64,000 nucleotides of DNA from an uncultured Stenotrophomonas sp. (GCF_945952405.1 NZ_CAMFIA010000011.1:87299-151298), one strand, 5' to 3'. Positions 32,978 to 42,108 are shown, counted from the stretch's first letter. The notes: generated from the letters alone by a model not told the origin. A program made the numbers and translations.

Positions 32978-33319
32978 ATGACCGAATACCAGATCCCCGG
33001 CCGCGTACCGGACGACAGCACGCCGCGCGACGCGGTCAGCAACTACTGGCGCGAACGCTACACCGCCGAGCCGTATTACGACGACCAGCTGTTCTTCGAG
33101 GATTACGAGCCGGCCTACCGCATCGGCCACGCCGCACGCGCGCAGGACATGATCCGCGCCTACGAGGAGGTGGAAGGCGAGCTGGAGTCACGCTGGGCCA
33201 GCGAGCGTGGCCGCAGCCGCCTGGAATGGGCGCAGGCACGTAACGCCGTGCGCCGAGGCTGGGACGAAGCGCTGAATCTTGATCCGCGCCTGGACAACGG
33301 CGTGCCGCATCGCAGCTGA
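32978..33319 (+). CDS. Hypothetical acidic protein
   Basis: A 113-aa cytoplasmic protein starting MTEYQIPGRVPDDSTPRDAV. It is charged and rich in aromatic and acidic residues (YYDDQLFFEDYEPAYRIGHA) with helical segments (RAQDMIRAYEEVEGELESRW). It resembles a widespread small Xanthomonadaceae/Burkholderia protein with a YWRxRY...FEDYxPAYRxG pattern. No function known. A GGAG sequence precedes the start by 8 nt. Confidence 0.8.
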   Translation: MTEYQIPGRVPDDSTPRDAVSNYWRERYTAEPYYDDQLFFEDYEPAYRIGHAARAQDMIRAYEEVEGELESRWASERGRSRLEWAQARNAVRRGWDEALNLDPRLDNGVPHRS

Positions 33320-33330
33320 CCGCGGCCCCT

Positions 33331-33419
33331 GTAGAGCCGAGCCCATGCTCGGCTGCTTCACTCGGCTGCTTCAGGCTCGGCTGCTTGACGCCCGTGAGCC
33401 GAGCGTGGCTCGGCTCTAC
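33331..33419. repeat. Inverted SMAG pair, GTAGAGCCGAGCC subtype
   Basis: Plus unit 33331-33354 and minus unit 33397-33419, with extra GGCTGCTTCA-type repeats between (CTCGGCTGCTTC occurs three times). It separates two convergent genes and may act as a bidirectional 3'-end structure. Confidence 0.88.
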
Positions 33420-33429
33420 AGGGGGTGGA

Positions 33430-33885
33430 TCAATCCTGTTCCGGCAGCGGCGGCACCACCGCGCTGCGCCTGCCGTCACCGCCACCGGCCGCGATCAGGT
33501 CACGGGTGTTCTTCTGCACCGCCACCGCGCCGAACAGCGACAGCGCATAGGCCATGCCGTAGAAACCCTTCTCGCTCGACGCCAGGGTCGCGTTCCACAG
33601 GCCAACCAGCAACAGCATCAGCGCCGACAGCAGCGCGAACCAGCACAACGCGTAGTACAGGCCACTCACCGCAATGCCCTCGACGCGGTCGCGCACGCTC
33701 TTCTGCAGCGACACCGCCGCGAACAGGCCGAACAGCAGCAGGGTCAGGTAGTAGCCCTTCTCGTTGAGCGCCATCGTCGCGGCGTTGAACAGGCCGATCA
33801 GGTACGCCGCCGCTCCCAGCAGCAGGGCCACCCACGAGGCGGCGATGAAGGCGGTGGACGGCTTGTGGGGTATGGCAGTGTTCAT
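33430..33885 (-). CDS. YiaA/YiaB-family inner-membrane protein
   Basis: A 151-aa protein with four membrane segments built as an internal duplication: GLFNAATMALNEKGYYLTLL with VSLQKSVRDR, and GLWNATLASSEKGFYGMAYA with VAVQKNTRDL. This two-fold YiaAB repeat is the family signature. ATG 33885 (MNTAIPHKPSTAF) was chosen. Function unknown in all members. Monocistronic. Confidence 0.9.
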   Translation of the reverse strand: MNTAIPHKPSTAFIAASWVALLLGAAAYLIGLFNAATMALNEKGYYLTLLLFGLFAAVSLQKSVRDRVEGIAVSGLYYALCWFALLSALMLLLVGLWNATLASSEKGFYGMAYALSLFGAVAVQKNTRDLIAAGGGDGRRSAVVPPLPEQD

Positions 33886-34053
33886 TGCAGATCCTTGGCA
33901 GGCAGACGGGCATGCTTTGCCCGGGCGTGCCCACCCTAGACGATCGCGCCGCCGCCGCACAGGGGTGGCAGGACCTTCGGGCCACGACGGTCACGCCACC
34001 AGTGGTATACAAGGGACAGCCCGGCCATCCGCATCCCCGCCCTGGAGATACCC

Positions 34054-35220
34054 ATGACCCGCACGCCCCTGCTGCTCGCCCTCGGCCTGGTGCCGATCCT
34101 CGCCACCTCCGCCTGCAACGCTGCCGACCCGCCCGCCAGCGCCGCGCAGGCCGCTGCACCAGCGTCTGCCGCGGCCGACCAGCGGCCGTTCACCGCCACC
34201 GAGGTCAACCGCTTCGACCAGCCGTGGGCGATGACCTTCCTGCCTGACGGCAGCCTGCTGGTCACCGAAAAGCGCGGCAAACTGCAGCACCTGGACCTGG
34301 CCAGCGGCCAGAAGCACGAGATCACCGGCGTGCCCAAGGTCGCCTACGGTGGCCAGGGTGGCTTCGGCGACGTGATCCTGCATCCGCAGTTCGCGCGCAA
34401 CCATGTTGTTTACGTCAGTTATGCCGAGGAAGGCACGCTCGATACCCGTGGCGCCGCAGTGGCGCGTGCCACGCTGGTGCTGCAACCCGACGGCGCCGGC
34501 CAGCTCAAGGATCTGAAAGTAATCTGGCGGCAGAGCCCCAAGGTCAGCGGCGAGGGCCATTACGGCCACCGCCTCGCGTTCGGCCCGGACGGCAAGCTGT
34601 GGATCAGTTCCAGCGAGCGGCAGAAGTTCGACCCGGCCCAGGACATGGGCAGCAACCTCGGCAAGATCATCCGCCTCAATGACGATGGCAGCCTGCCCGC
34701 CGACAATCCGTTCGCCTCGCAGGGTGGCGTCGCCGCGCAGGTGTGGTCGCTCGGCCACCGCAACATCCTCGGCATGGCCTTCGACGGCAACGGCAAGCTG
34801 TGGGCGCATGAGATGGGCCCGGCCGGCGGCGACGAACTGAACCTGATCGTGCGCGGCGCCAACTATGGCTACCCGATCGTCTCCAACGGCGACCACTACG
34901 ACGGCCGCCCGATTCCCGACCACGATACCCGCCCGGAATTCGCCGCACCGAAGGTGACCTGGACGCCGGTGATCTCGCCGGCCGGCCTGGTGATCTACAG
35001 TGGCAACCTGTTCCCGCAGTGGAAGGGCAGTGCCTTCATCGGCGGCCTGTCCTCCACCTCGCTGGTGCGCGTGGCCTTCGATGGGGACAGCGCGCGCGAA
35101 GCCGAGCGCTTCAACATGGGCGAGCGCATCCGCGAAGTGGAACAGGGCCCGGATGGCGCGCTGTGGCTGCTGGAAGATGGCAGCAAGGCACGCCTGCTGA
35201 AACTGACTCCGAAGACCTGA
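34054..35220 (+). CDS. PQQ-dependent aldose sugar dehydrogenase (YliI/Asd-like), secreted
   Basis: A 388-aa beta-propeller protein of the soluble glucose/sorbosone dehydrogenase family. Its signal sequence ([19 protein letters not shown]) has Cys at residue 21, but the lipobox (TSAC) is weak. Family blocks: [93 protein letters not shown] and [13 protein letters not shown]. The conserved His in GHRLAF is the catalytic base position. E. coli YliI oxidises aldoses in the periplasm when PQQ is supplied. PQQ synthesis genes are not in this window. Confidence 0.92.
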   Translation: MTRTPLLLALGLVPILATSACNAADPPASAAQAAAPASAAADQRPFTATEVNRFDQPWAMTFLPDGSLLVTEKRGKLQHLDLASGQKHEITGVPKVAYGGQGGFGDVILHPQFARNHVVYVSYAEEGTLDTRGAAVARATLVLQPDGAGQLKDLKVIWRQSPKVSGEGHYGHRLAFGPDGKLWISSSERQKFDPAQDMGSNLGKIIRLNDDGSLPADNPFASQGGVAAQVWSLGHRNILGMAFDGNGKLWAHEMGPAGGDELNLIVRGANYGYPIVSNGDHYDGRPIPDHDTRPEFAAPKVTWTPVISPAGLVIYSGNLFPQWKGSAFIGGLSSTSLVRVAFDGDSAREAERFNMGERIREVEQGPDGALWLLEDGSKARLLKLTPKT

Positions 35221-35227
35221 CAACACG

Positions 35228-35250
35228 GTAGTGCCGGCCGCTGGCCGGCA
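35228..35250 (+). repeat. Single SMAG palindrome
   Basis: GTAG, then TGCCGGCCGCTGGCCGGCA, 7 nt after the sugar-dehydrogenase stop codon. Confidence 0.9.
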
Positions 35251-35264
35251 TTGCCCCTCTGCAA

Positions 35265-35284
35265 CGGCCCCGCTCGCGGGGCCG
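35265..35284. terminator. GC hairpin between convergent genes, possible terminator
   Basis: CGGCCCCG-CTCG-CGGGGCCG followed by TTCGCATTC. There is no full T-run, so termination is only likely. It lies between the 3' ends of the sugar dehydrogenase and the lipoprotein gene. Confidence 0.5.
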
Positions 35285-35291
35285 TTCGCAT

Positions 35292-35846
35292 TCACTGGAT
35301 GGTGATGACCTTCACCTCGGTCCTGGTGCAGGCCTTGTCCAGGCACTGCCCGTTCAACCACACCTGGCCGCTGCCGATCATCACGCCCTGCTGGTTGACG
35401 AAGACCGTGTCGAACGACTGCTCGGATACCGCCTTGAGCACGGCCGGGGTGATGATCTTCTCGTAGCTGCGCTGGAACTCGCCGGGGCCGCTGATCTTCT
35501 TTCCACCGGCAATGTTCAGCGGGAAGCGCAGCTGTTCGACCACCGCCGCGCGGTCACCGCCGACGACGGCCGTCTTGAAGGCGTTGAACACCTTCTCGTA
35601 TTGCGCGGCATCGCCGAGCACGGTTTCGATACGCGCACGCACATCCTCGGCAGGTTCCGCCGCAGCCGGCGCGGCCGGTGCGGCTACCGCCGGTTCCGCA
35701 GCAGGCGTGGTCGGCTCGGCCGCAGGCGTCGCCGCAGCGCTGGCCTGCATCGGCGGCGGCGCATCGGCAGCGGGCTCGGCCGGCGGTGCCGGCTGCGAGC
35801 AGGCCGCCAGCAGCAGGGCGGGAATCAACACGGCGATCGTGCGCAT
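35292..35846 (-). CDS. Hypothetical lipoprotein
   Basis: A 184-aa protein from MRTIAVLIPALLLAACSQPA, with lipobox LLAAC (Cys at residue 16) and an Ala/Pro/Glu-rich linker to about residue 70. The C-terminal domain (about 72-184) contains VVEQLRFPLNIAGGKKISGP, EFQRSYEKIITPAVLKAVSE and VNQQGVMIGSGQVWLNGQC, a pattern seen in SnoaL/NTF2-like periplasmic proteins. The in-frame ATG at 35921 was rejected because it lies inside a repeat. Function unknown. Confidence 0.82.
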   Translation of the reverse strand: MRTIAVLIPALLLAACSQPAPPAEPAADAPPPMQASAAATPAAEPTTPAAEPAVAAPAAPAAAEPAEDVRARIETVLGDAAQYEKVFNAFKTAVVGGDRAAVVEQLRFPLNIAGGKKISGPGEFQRSYEKIITPAVLKAVSEQSFDTVFVNQQGVMIGSGQVWLNGQCLDKACTRTEVKVITIQ

Positions 35847-35886
35847 GCGCGGAGCCTCCAACAGATCAGGAACACCGATGGTACAA

Positions 35887-35950
35887 AAAAGGGGACGGAG
35901 GGGATTAAGTCGTTTATGCATTTACGACTTAATTCCCTCCGTCCCCTTTT
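35887..35950. repeat. Long inverted repeat with 26-bp arms; probable bidirectional terminator
   Basis: Arms 35887-35912 and 35925-35950 differ at one position. The left arm is AAAAGGGGACGGAGGGGATT then AAGTCG, and the loop is TTTATGCATTTA. On the minus strand it ends CCCCTTTTTTG, which fits a terminator 10 nt after the beta-glucosidase stop. The AAAAGGGGACGGAGGG style is a distinct dispersed repeat type, seen once in this window. Confidence 0.75.
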
Positions 35951-35959
35951 CTTGTGGGG

Positions 35960-38134
35960 TCAGGCCTTCAGCAGGTCGAACTGCACGGCGTCGCCGGCGG
36001 CGGAGGAGGCACAGACCCACAGGTCGAACTGGCCCGGTTCGGCACGCAGCACGCCGTCGCGGCCGGTGAAGGCCAGCTGCTCGCGGCCCAGGGTGAACAC
36101 CACCTCGGTCGACTCGCCCGGCTGCAGCGCTACCTTGCGGAAATCCTTCAACTCGCGCACCGGACGCACGCGGCTGGCCACGCGATCGTGGATGTACAGC
36201 TGCACCACTTCCTCGCCAGCCACCGCGCCACTGTTGGTCAGCGTGGTGGTGATGGTCAGGGTGTCATCCCAGCCCAGCTGGGCCGTGCTCAGCTGCGGTA
36301 CGCCATAGGCGAAGCGGGTGTAGCCGATGCCATGGCCGAACGGATACAGCGGCTCGTTCGGAATCTCGCGCCAGCGCGCCTTGAACTCCGACATGGTCGG
36401 CAGCTCCGGGCGGCCGGTACGCGGGTGGTTGTAGAAGTACGGCTGCTGGCCCGACACCTGCGGGAAGCTGACCGGCAGGCGGCCGGACGGGCTGTAGTCA
36501 CCAAACAGCACATCGGCCACTGCATGGCCGGTCTGGGTGCCCAGGTACCAGGTCACCGCCACCGCCTGCGCATTGCGCACCGCGCCCTGCAGCGCCAGCG
36601 CGCGACCATTGCGCAGCAGCACCACCAGCGGCTTGCCGGTCATCGCCACCGCCTCGGCCAATGCCTGCTGTGCCGGCGGCAGGGTGATCTCCACCCGCGA
36701 CTGCGCCTCGCCGCTGTAACGCTGCGGCTCGCCCAGTGCCAGCACCACCACGTCGGCGCGCAACGCGGCGGCCACGGCGGCTTCGGTGCCTCCCGGAATC
36801 GCCGTCTCCAGCTCGCAACCGGGCACGATCTCCAGCAGCGACGCATCGCCGATGGCAGCGCGCACGCCGGTTTCCAGGTCCACATAGCGCTGCTTGTCGC
36901 CGAACAGCGTCCAGCAGCCCTCGATGTTCTCGCGGTCCTGCACGAACGGCCCGATCAGCGCGATCTTCTGCCCGCTCTTCTGAAGCGGCAGCACGTTGTC
37001 GCGGTTGTTCAGCAGCACGATCGAACGGCGTGCGGCATCGCGCGACAACGCGTCATGCGCGGCCAGGTGCGAAGTGTCGGCTTCGCGCGCCGGGTCCAGC
37101 GAACGGTACGGGTCATCGAACAGGCCGATGGTTTCCTTCAGCCACAGGATGCGGCGCACGCCCTCGTCCAGCACTTCCATCGGCACTTCGCCGCTCTCGA
37201 CCAGGCCCGGCAGGTGCTCGGCGTAGAAGCCGCTCTGCATGCTCAGGTCGAGGCCGGCGGTGAACGCCTTGGCGGTGGCATCGCGATCGTCGGCGGCATA
37301 GCCGTGGGCGACCAGCTCCATGTCCGCGGTGTAATCGGAGATCACCACGCCCGGGAACTTCCACTCGCCACGCAGGATGTCGGTCAGCAGTTCGGCGTTG
37401 GCACTGGCGGGCACGCCATTGATGTCATTGAACGAAGACATCACGGTGATCGCACCGGCGTCGAAGGCGGCCTTGAACGGCGGCAGGTGCACGTCGCGCA
37501 GGGTCTGCGGCGAGATGTCCACCATGTTGTATTCCATGCCGGCCATCACCGCGCCATAGGCGGCGAAGTGCTTGGGCGTGGCCAGCAGCGAATCGGCGGC
37601 ACGCAGGTCGCTGCCCTGGAAGCCGCGCACGCGGGCGGCGGCGAACGCACAGCCCAGCACCACGTCTTCACCAGCTCCTTCAGCGCCACGGCCCCAACGC
37701 TGGTCGCGGGCGATGTCCACGGCCGGTGCGTAGGTCCAGTGCAGGCCGGCGGCGGTGGCCTCGACCGCGGTGGCGCGTGCGGTGCGCTCGGCCAGGTCCG
37801 GCTCGAAGCTGGCAGCCTCGCCCAGCGGGATCGGGAACACGGTGCGCATGCCATGGATGACATCGGCCGCCAGGATCACCGGGATGCCCAGGCGGCTCTC
37901 CTCGGTGGCCACCTGCTGGATGCGGCGGCCCAGTTCGGCGCCGACACCGTTGAACAGGGATCCGACCTTGCCTTCACGTACCTGCTGCAGCACCTGGTCG
38001 GCGTTGCGCACGTTGGCTTCCGGGTTCACGTCCGGGGCGAACGGGCGGACCATGTCCGCGAAGACACCCAGCTGGCCGACCTTTTCCTCGACGGTCATCT
38101 GGGCAATGAGGGATTCGATGCGATCGGAGGCCAC
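35960..38134 (-). CDS. bglX: Glycoside hydrolase family 3 beta-glucosidase (BglX-like), cytoplasmic
   Basis: A 724-aa GH3 enzyme hydrolysing terminal beta-glucosides or beta-xylosides. The N-terminal barrel has IPLGEAASFEPDLAERTARA, APAVDIARDQRWGRGAEGAG and LLATPKHFAAYG. The nucleophile Asp is in GVVISDYTADMELV. The C-terminal domains include SIVLLNNRDNVLPLQKSGQK and the fibronectin-III-like end (VRELKDFRKVALQPGES). Unlike E. coli BglX there is no signal peptide, so it is probably cytoplasmic. The start is GTG at 38134, supported by AAGGA 6 nt upstream. A LacI-type operator lies directly upstream. Confidence 0.93.
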   Translation of the reverse strand: MASDRIESLIAQMTVEEKVGQLGVFADMVRPFAPDVNPEANVRNADQVLQQVREGKVGSLFNGVGAELGRRIQQVATEESRLGIPVILAADVIHGMRTVFPIPLGEAASFEPDLAERTARATAVEATAAGLHWTYAPAVDIARDQRWGRGAEGAGEDVVLGCAFAAARVRGFQGSDLRAADSLLATPKHFAAYGAVMAGMEYNMVDISPQTLRDVHLPPFKAAFDAGAITVMSSFNDINGVPASANAELLTDILRGEWKFPGVVISDYTADMELVAHGYAADDRDATAKAFTAGLDLSMQSGFYAEHLPGLVESGEVPMEVLDEGVRRILWLKETIGLFDDPYRSLDPAREADTSHLAAHDALSRDAARRSIVLLNNRDNVLPLQKSGQKIALIGPFVQDRENIEGCWTLFGDKQRYVDLETGVRAAIGDASLLEIVPGCELETAIPGGTEAAVAAALRADVVVLALGEPQRYSGEAQSRVEITLPPAQQALAEAVAMTGKPLVVLLRNGRALALQGAVRNAQAVAVTWYLGTQTGHAVADVLFGDYSPSGRLPVSFPQVSGQQPYFYNHPRTGRPELPTMSEFKARWREIPNEPLYPFGHGIGYTRFAYGVPQLSTAQLGWDDTLTITTTLTNSGAVAGEEVVQLYIHDRVASRVRPVRELKDFRKVALQPGESTEVVFTLGREQLAFTGRDGVLRAEPGQFDLWVCASSAAGDAVQFDLLKA

Positions 38135-38147
38135 CAGCAGTCCTTGA

Positions 38148-38161
38148 TGAAAACGTTTACA
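38148..38161. promoter_or_regulatory. LacI-family operator in front of bglX
   Basis: TGAAAACGTTTACA, a near-perfect match to the LacI/GalR-family consensus with the central CG (pattern TGNAANCGNTTNCA). It lies 13 nt upstream of the GTG start of the GH3 gene, next to its Shine-Dalgarno. The repressor gene is not in the window. Confidence 0.72.
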
Positions 38162-38262
38162 AGCCCGGCATTCTAGCGATCCCGAGCCATTTGGCGAGAG
38201 GTTTCGTCATTCAGTTTCAGCCACCAGCGGGGTCCGTATGGCCCCGCCGGAGGCATCGCAGC

Positions 38263-39534
38263 TTACTCCGAGCCAGCCAGCTGGCGCTGCCCGGCCATCA
38301 ACATGGCGTCGCTGGAGGCCTGGAACACCCGCAGGCCGAAGGCCGGCAGGATGGCCAGCAGGTGGTCGAAGATGTCCGACTGCACCGCCTCATACTCTCC
38401 CCACGCCGTGCTGCGGGTGAAGCAGTACAGCTCCAGCGGCAGGCCCTCGGTGGTCGGCTGCAGCTGCCGTACCAGCAGCGTCATGTCGGTATGGATGCCC
38501 GGGTGGCTGCGCAGGTATCGCTCCACATAGGCCCGGAAGGTCCCGAGGTTGGTCACCCGGCGGCTGTTGACCTCGGCCACGCCCTGCTCGCGCAGGCGGC
38601 CGTTCCACTGCCCCAGCTCCTGCTGCTTGTCCTGCAGGTAGTCGCGCAGCAGCGCGAACTCGCTCAGGAAGGCCAGGTCCGCCTCGTCCAGGAAGCCGAC
38701 GCTGTGCTGGTCCAGGTACAGCGCACGCTTGATCCGGCGGCCACCGGCCTCCTGCATGCCGCGCCAGTTCTTGAACGACTCGGTCACCAGCTTCTTGGTC
38801 GGGATGGTGGTGATGGTCTTGTCGAAGTTCTGCACGGTGACGGTGTGCAGCGCGATGTCGATGACATCGCCATCCGCATTCTGGCTGGGCATCTCGATCC
38901 AGTCGCCGATGCGCACGCGGCCGTCGCCGCTGATCTGCACGCTGGCCACCAGCGACAGGATGGTGTCCTGGAAGATCAGCATCAGTACCGCCGTGGCCGC
39001 GCCCAGTCCGGTCACCAGATAGCGCAGGTCGACCCCGGCCAGGGTGGCGACGATGGACAGGCCGGCAATCACGAAGATGACGATCTTGGCGACCTGCAGG
39101 TAGCCCTTGATCGGCTTGTTGCGCGCCTCGGGGCGGCGCTCGTACAGGTCGTTTGCGGCATCCAGCGCGTGCGAGATGGCCATCACCACGGTCAGGATCG
39201 CCCAGGCCTGGCAGGCACCGATGATGAAACCGACCAGGCCCGGCGGCAGGTCCGGCACGATGCGGATGCCCGAGGCGATCACCTGGCTGGGCACCACGTT
39301 CGACAGCCGCGCGATTACCCGCAGCAGATGGCTGCCACGGCCCGTGTCGGCCCCCGGCAGGCGGTTGAGCAGGCGCCGCAGCCCGCGCAGCAGGATCCGC
39401 TTGGTCACCCAGTTGGCCAGGCCCGCCGCGATCAGCAGCGCTGAGATCATCAACGCCAGGTAGGCGCCAGGATAGGGTTCCAGTGTGTTCTGCAGCCGTT
39501 CCAGCCACTGTACCGCCACCACCGCGTCCACCAT
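38263..39534 (-). CDS. Mechanosensitive ion channel, YbdG/MscS-like
   Basis: A 423-aa inner-membrane channel of the MscS superfamily, closest in length and layout to YbdG (miniconductance type). It has five hydrophobic segments: about residues 22-45, 95-120, 145-165, 170-190 and 190-205. The pore-lining helix and MscS beta-domain follow (LVTGLGAATAVLMLIFQDTI, SGDGRVRIGDWIEMPSQNAD, GDVIDIALHTVTVQNFDKTI). The cytoplasmic domain continues to the end. It protects cells against osmotic downshock. Separate transcription unit from bglX, 128 nt apart. Confidence 0.92.
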   Translation of the reverse strand: MVDAVVAVQWLERLQNTLEPYPGAYLALMISALLIAAGLANWVTKRILLRGLRRLLNRLPGADTGRGSHLLRVIARLSNVVPSQVIASGIRIVPDLPPGLVGFIIGACQAWAILTVVMAISHALDAANDLYERRPEARNKPIKGYLQVAKIVIFVIAGLSIVATLAGVDLRYLVTGLGAATAVLMLIFQDTILSLVASVQISGDGRVRIGDWIEMPSQNADGDVIDIALHTVTVQNFDKTITTIPTKKLVTESFKNWRGMQEAGGRRIKRALYLDQHSVGFLDEADLAFLSEFALLRDYLQDKQQELGQWNGRLREQGVAEVNSRRVTNLGTFRAYVERYLRSHPGIHTDMTLLVRQLQPTTEGLPLELYCFTRSTAWGEYEAVQSDIFDHLLAILPAFGLRVFQASSDAMLMAGQRQLAGSE

Positions 39535-39603
39535 CCGTTGTCTCCTTAGCTGTTTTCTCTTGGGTTGTTGCTGGGTTGCCGGCCCGCGGGCGGCACTGCC
39601 GGG

Positions 39604-39957
39604 TCAGTCCCGGGTGCGTTCGATGATCACGCCGACTGCGCGCGCGCCGCGCACCGCACCCGGCTTGCTCAGCTTCAGGCGCAGCCACTTCACATCGAAT
39701 TCGGCCAGCACGATCTGCGCGCAGCGCTCGGCCAGGGTTTCCACCAGCCCGAATTCCGACTCGCGCACGAACTGCTCCAGGCGCTTGCTCACCGCCTTGT
39801 AGTTCAGCGTGTGCGCGATGTCATCGGTAGCCGCGGGACGACGGTTGTCGAAACCCATTTCCAGGTCGAACACCAGGTCCTGGCGGATCCGTCGTTCCCA
39901 ATCGTAGATACCGATCAGGGCGTCGATCGTCAGCCCCTCGATGAAAACCTTGTCCAT
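39604..39957 (-). CDS. folB: Dihydroneopterin aldolase
   Basis: A 117-aa enzyme of folate synthesis that cleaves 7,8-dihydroneopterin to 6-hydroxymethyl-7,8-dihydropterin and glycolaldehyde. The sequence starts MDKVFIEGLTIDALIGIYDW, has the active-site ERRIRQDLVFDLEM, the substrate-binding LVETLAERCAQIVL (catalytic Glu), and LRLKLSKPGAVRGARAVGVI with the conserved Lys. Length is normal. Single gene, divergent neighbours; other fol genes are elsewhere. Confidence 0.96.
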   Translation of the reverse strand: MDKVFIEGLTIDALIGIYDWERRIRQDLVFDLEMGFDNRRPAATDDIAHTLNYKAVSKRLEQFVRESEFGLVETLAERCAQIVLAEFDVKWLRLKLSKPGAVRGARAVGVIIERTRD

Positions 39958-40120
39958 TGCGGTTACCAGCGCGAATACAGGCGGTCATGGTAACGGCACG
40001 GCAGTGACCCTGCCCGGAACGGGCACTGGGCGGATCCTGCAAAGACACTGGGCGAGGCCGCGATCGCAGCGGCGCCGCCGCCGGTAGCGCCGGGGCTTGC
40101 CCGACGCCAGCCGCCGCCGC

Positions 40121-41146
40121 TTACACCGCCGGCAGGGTCGCCATGTCCCAGCGTGGGGTCACATCCACCTTCGGCGGGCTGTGCTGGCCAGCCTGCAGGC
40201 GCAGCGCACCGGCGAAGGCGATCATCGCGCCGTTGTCGGTGCACAGTGCCGGGCGCGGGAAACAGGCCCGTCCGCCCAGCCGCTCGGCCATCTGCTGCAG
40301 GCGCGCGCGCAGGCGCTTGTTGGCACCGACGCCGCCGGCCACCACGATCACGTTGGTCCCGGCCGCCTCCAGCGCGCGCTCGCACTTGATCGACAGGGTC
40401 TCGACCACCGCATCTTCAAAGCCACGCGCAATGTCGGCGCGGGTCTGCTCGCTCTGGTCACTGTCCCGCCAGGCCATCAGGACCTGGGTCTTCAGGCCGG
40501 AGAAGCTGAAATCCAGCCCCGGCCGATCGGTCATCGGCCGCGCAAAGCGGTACGCGCCCGGCGTGCCCTGCTCAGCCAGCCGGGCCAGCTGCGGGCCGCC
40601 CGGGTACGGCAGGCCCATCAGCTTGGCGGTCTTGTCGAAGGCCTCGCCGGCCGCGTCGTCCAGGGTCTCGCCCAGCAAGCGGTACTGGCCGATCGCGTCC
40701 ACCGCCACCAGCTGGGTGTGGCCACCGGACACCAGCAGCGCCACGAAGGGGGCCTGCGGCGGATCGTCCTCCATCAGCGGGGCCAGCAGGTGGCCTTCCA
40801 TATGGTGTACGCCCACTGCCGGCACCTCCAGCGCCCAGGCCAGCGAGCGGGCCACGCCCGCCCCCACCAGCAGCGCGCCGACCAGGCCGGGGCCGGCCGT
40901 ATAGGCCACGCCATCGATGTCGCCCACGCCAAGGCCGGCCTCGGCCAGGGTCTGGCGCACCAAGGGCAACAGCTTGCGGACGTGGTCGCGGCTGGCCAGC
41001 TCGGGCACCACACCACCGTATTCGGCGTGCAGGGCGATCTGGCTGTAGACCGCATGGGCGCGCAGGGCCGCGCTGCCGGCCAGGTCGGTGTCATACACCG
41101 CCACGCCGGTCTCATCACAGGAAGATTCGATGCCAAGGACTCGCAT
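40121..41146 (-). CDS. tsaD: tRNA N6-threonylcarbamoyladenosine transferase
   Basis: A 341-aa ASKHA-fold enzyme that places the threonylcarbamoyl group on A37 of ANN-decoding tRNAs, working with TsaB and TsaE. Visible: [35 protein letters not shown], the metal-binding HHMEGH (H115 and H119), [30 protein letters not shown] and [12 protein letters not shown]. Complete and normal length. It is divergent from rpsU, an arrangement common in proteobacteria. A CATAAT sequence 7 nt before the ATG could give a very short or leaderless mRNA. Confidence 0.97.
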
Positions 41147-41236
41147 GCCTGCTATTATGACGCCCCTGCCGCCCCCTCGGGGGACGTGCAGATCTCACTG
41201 CTTTCGAACCCCCGGCCCGTATTCAGGGTTGGACGC

Positions 41237-41264
41237 TTGCAGTTTGTCGTTTCGCCGCTATAAT
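41237..41264 (+). promoter_or_regulatory. Strong sigma-70 promoter of rpsU
   Basis: TTGCAG (41237-41242), 16-nt spacer and perfect TATAAT (41259-41264), about 49 nt before the rpsU ATG. Confidence 0.85.
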
Positions 41265-41312
41265 GTGCGGCTCGCCGGGCGTGACCCGGTTCTACTGTGT
41301 CCCGGAGATTCC

Positions 41313-41528
41313 ATGCCCAGCGTCAAAGTCCGCGAGAACGAGCCCTTCGAGTTTGCTCTTCGCCGCTTCAAGCGCACTTGCGAAAAGGCCGGTGTGCTGG
41401 CCGAAACCCGCAAGCGCGAGTTCTACGAAAAGCCGACCCAGGAGCGCAAGCGCAAGGCCGCCGCTGCTGTGAAGCGTCAGCTGCGCCGCTCGTCGCGCGA
41501 CGTCACCAAGCGTCAGCGCCTGTACTGA
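41313..41528 (+). CDS. rpsU: 30S ribosomal protein S21
   Basis: A 71-aa basic protein beginning [20 protein letters not shown], identical in plan to S21 of gammaproteobacteria. It is needed for translation initiation on natural mRNAs. A CGGAGA Shine-Dalgarno lies 6 nt before the ATG. It is followed by its own terminator and then yqeY, yihY and dnaG on the same strand, so the classic rpsU-dnaG grouping is kept with two extra genes inserted. Confidence 0.98.
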
Positions 41529-41575
41529 TCGGACGCATCTTCATTGCGGCGGGCCTGCCTGTCGCGATGGAGCCG

Positions 41576-41607
41576 AAGCCGGCACGCGCGAGCGTCGCCG
41601 GCTTTTT
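41576..41607 (+). terminator. Terminator/attenuator between rpsU and yqeY
   Basis: AAGCCGGC-ACGC-loop-GCGT-C-GCCGGCTT followed by TTTTT. It should reduce read-through from rpsU into the downstream genes. Confidence 0.85.
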
Positions 41608-41655
41608 GCGTTTCCGGGTCCGGGCATCCGCCCCACCACCACTACGAGGTTCCTC

Positions 41656-42099
41656 ATGAGCATGAAGCAGCAGCTCACCGAAGACATGAAGGCCGCCATG
41701 AAGGCGGGCGAGAAGCACAAGCTGGGCGTGATCCGCCTGATCAACGCCGCCATCAAGCAGCGTGAAGTGGACGAGCGCATCGAGCTGGACGACACCGCGG
41801 TGATCGCCGTGCTCGACAAGATGGTCAAGCAGCGCAAGGACTCGGTCAGTCAGTACGAAGCCGCCAACCGCGAAGACCTGGCCGAGATCGAGCGCGCCGA
41901 GATCGTGGTCATCGAAGCCTACCTGCCGGCCAAGATGGGCGAAGCCGAGATCGTCGCCGCCATCCAGGCCGCCATCGCCGAAACCGGTGCGTCCGGTCCG
42001 GCCGACATGGGCAAGCTGATGGGCGCACTGAAGCCCAAGCTCGCTGGCCAGGCCGACATGGGCCTGGTCTCCAAGCTGGTCAAGCAGCTGCTGGCCTGA
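41656..42099 (+). CDS. yqeY: GatB/YqeY-domain protein
   Basis: A 147-aa helical protein of the YqeY family, related to the tail domain of GatB. It starts MSMKQQLTEDMKAAMKAGEK and ends with LVSKLVKQLLA. Its middle has KQRKDSVSQYEAANREDLAE and EAYLPAKMGEAEI, all typical. Its function is thought to concern tRNA-related amidation or tRNA binding but is not proven. It lies in the rpsU-dnaG gene group, as in many gammaproteobacteria and firmicutes. Confidence 0.94.
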   Translation: MSMKQQLTEDMKAAMKAGEKHKLGVIRLINAAIKQREVDERIELDDTAVIAVLDKMVKQRKDSVSQYEAANREDLAEIERAEIVVIEAYLPAKMGEAEIVAAIQAAIAETGASGPADMGKLMGALKPKLAGQADMGLVSKLVKQLLA

Positions 42100-42108
42100 G
42101 CCATGGCC

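Noticed and set aside
41656-42099. GatB amidotransferase fragment
   Set aside because: The gene is complete and of the normal 147-aa length for stand-alone YqeY, so it is not a broken gatB.
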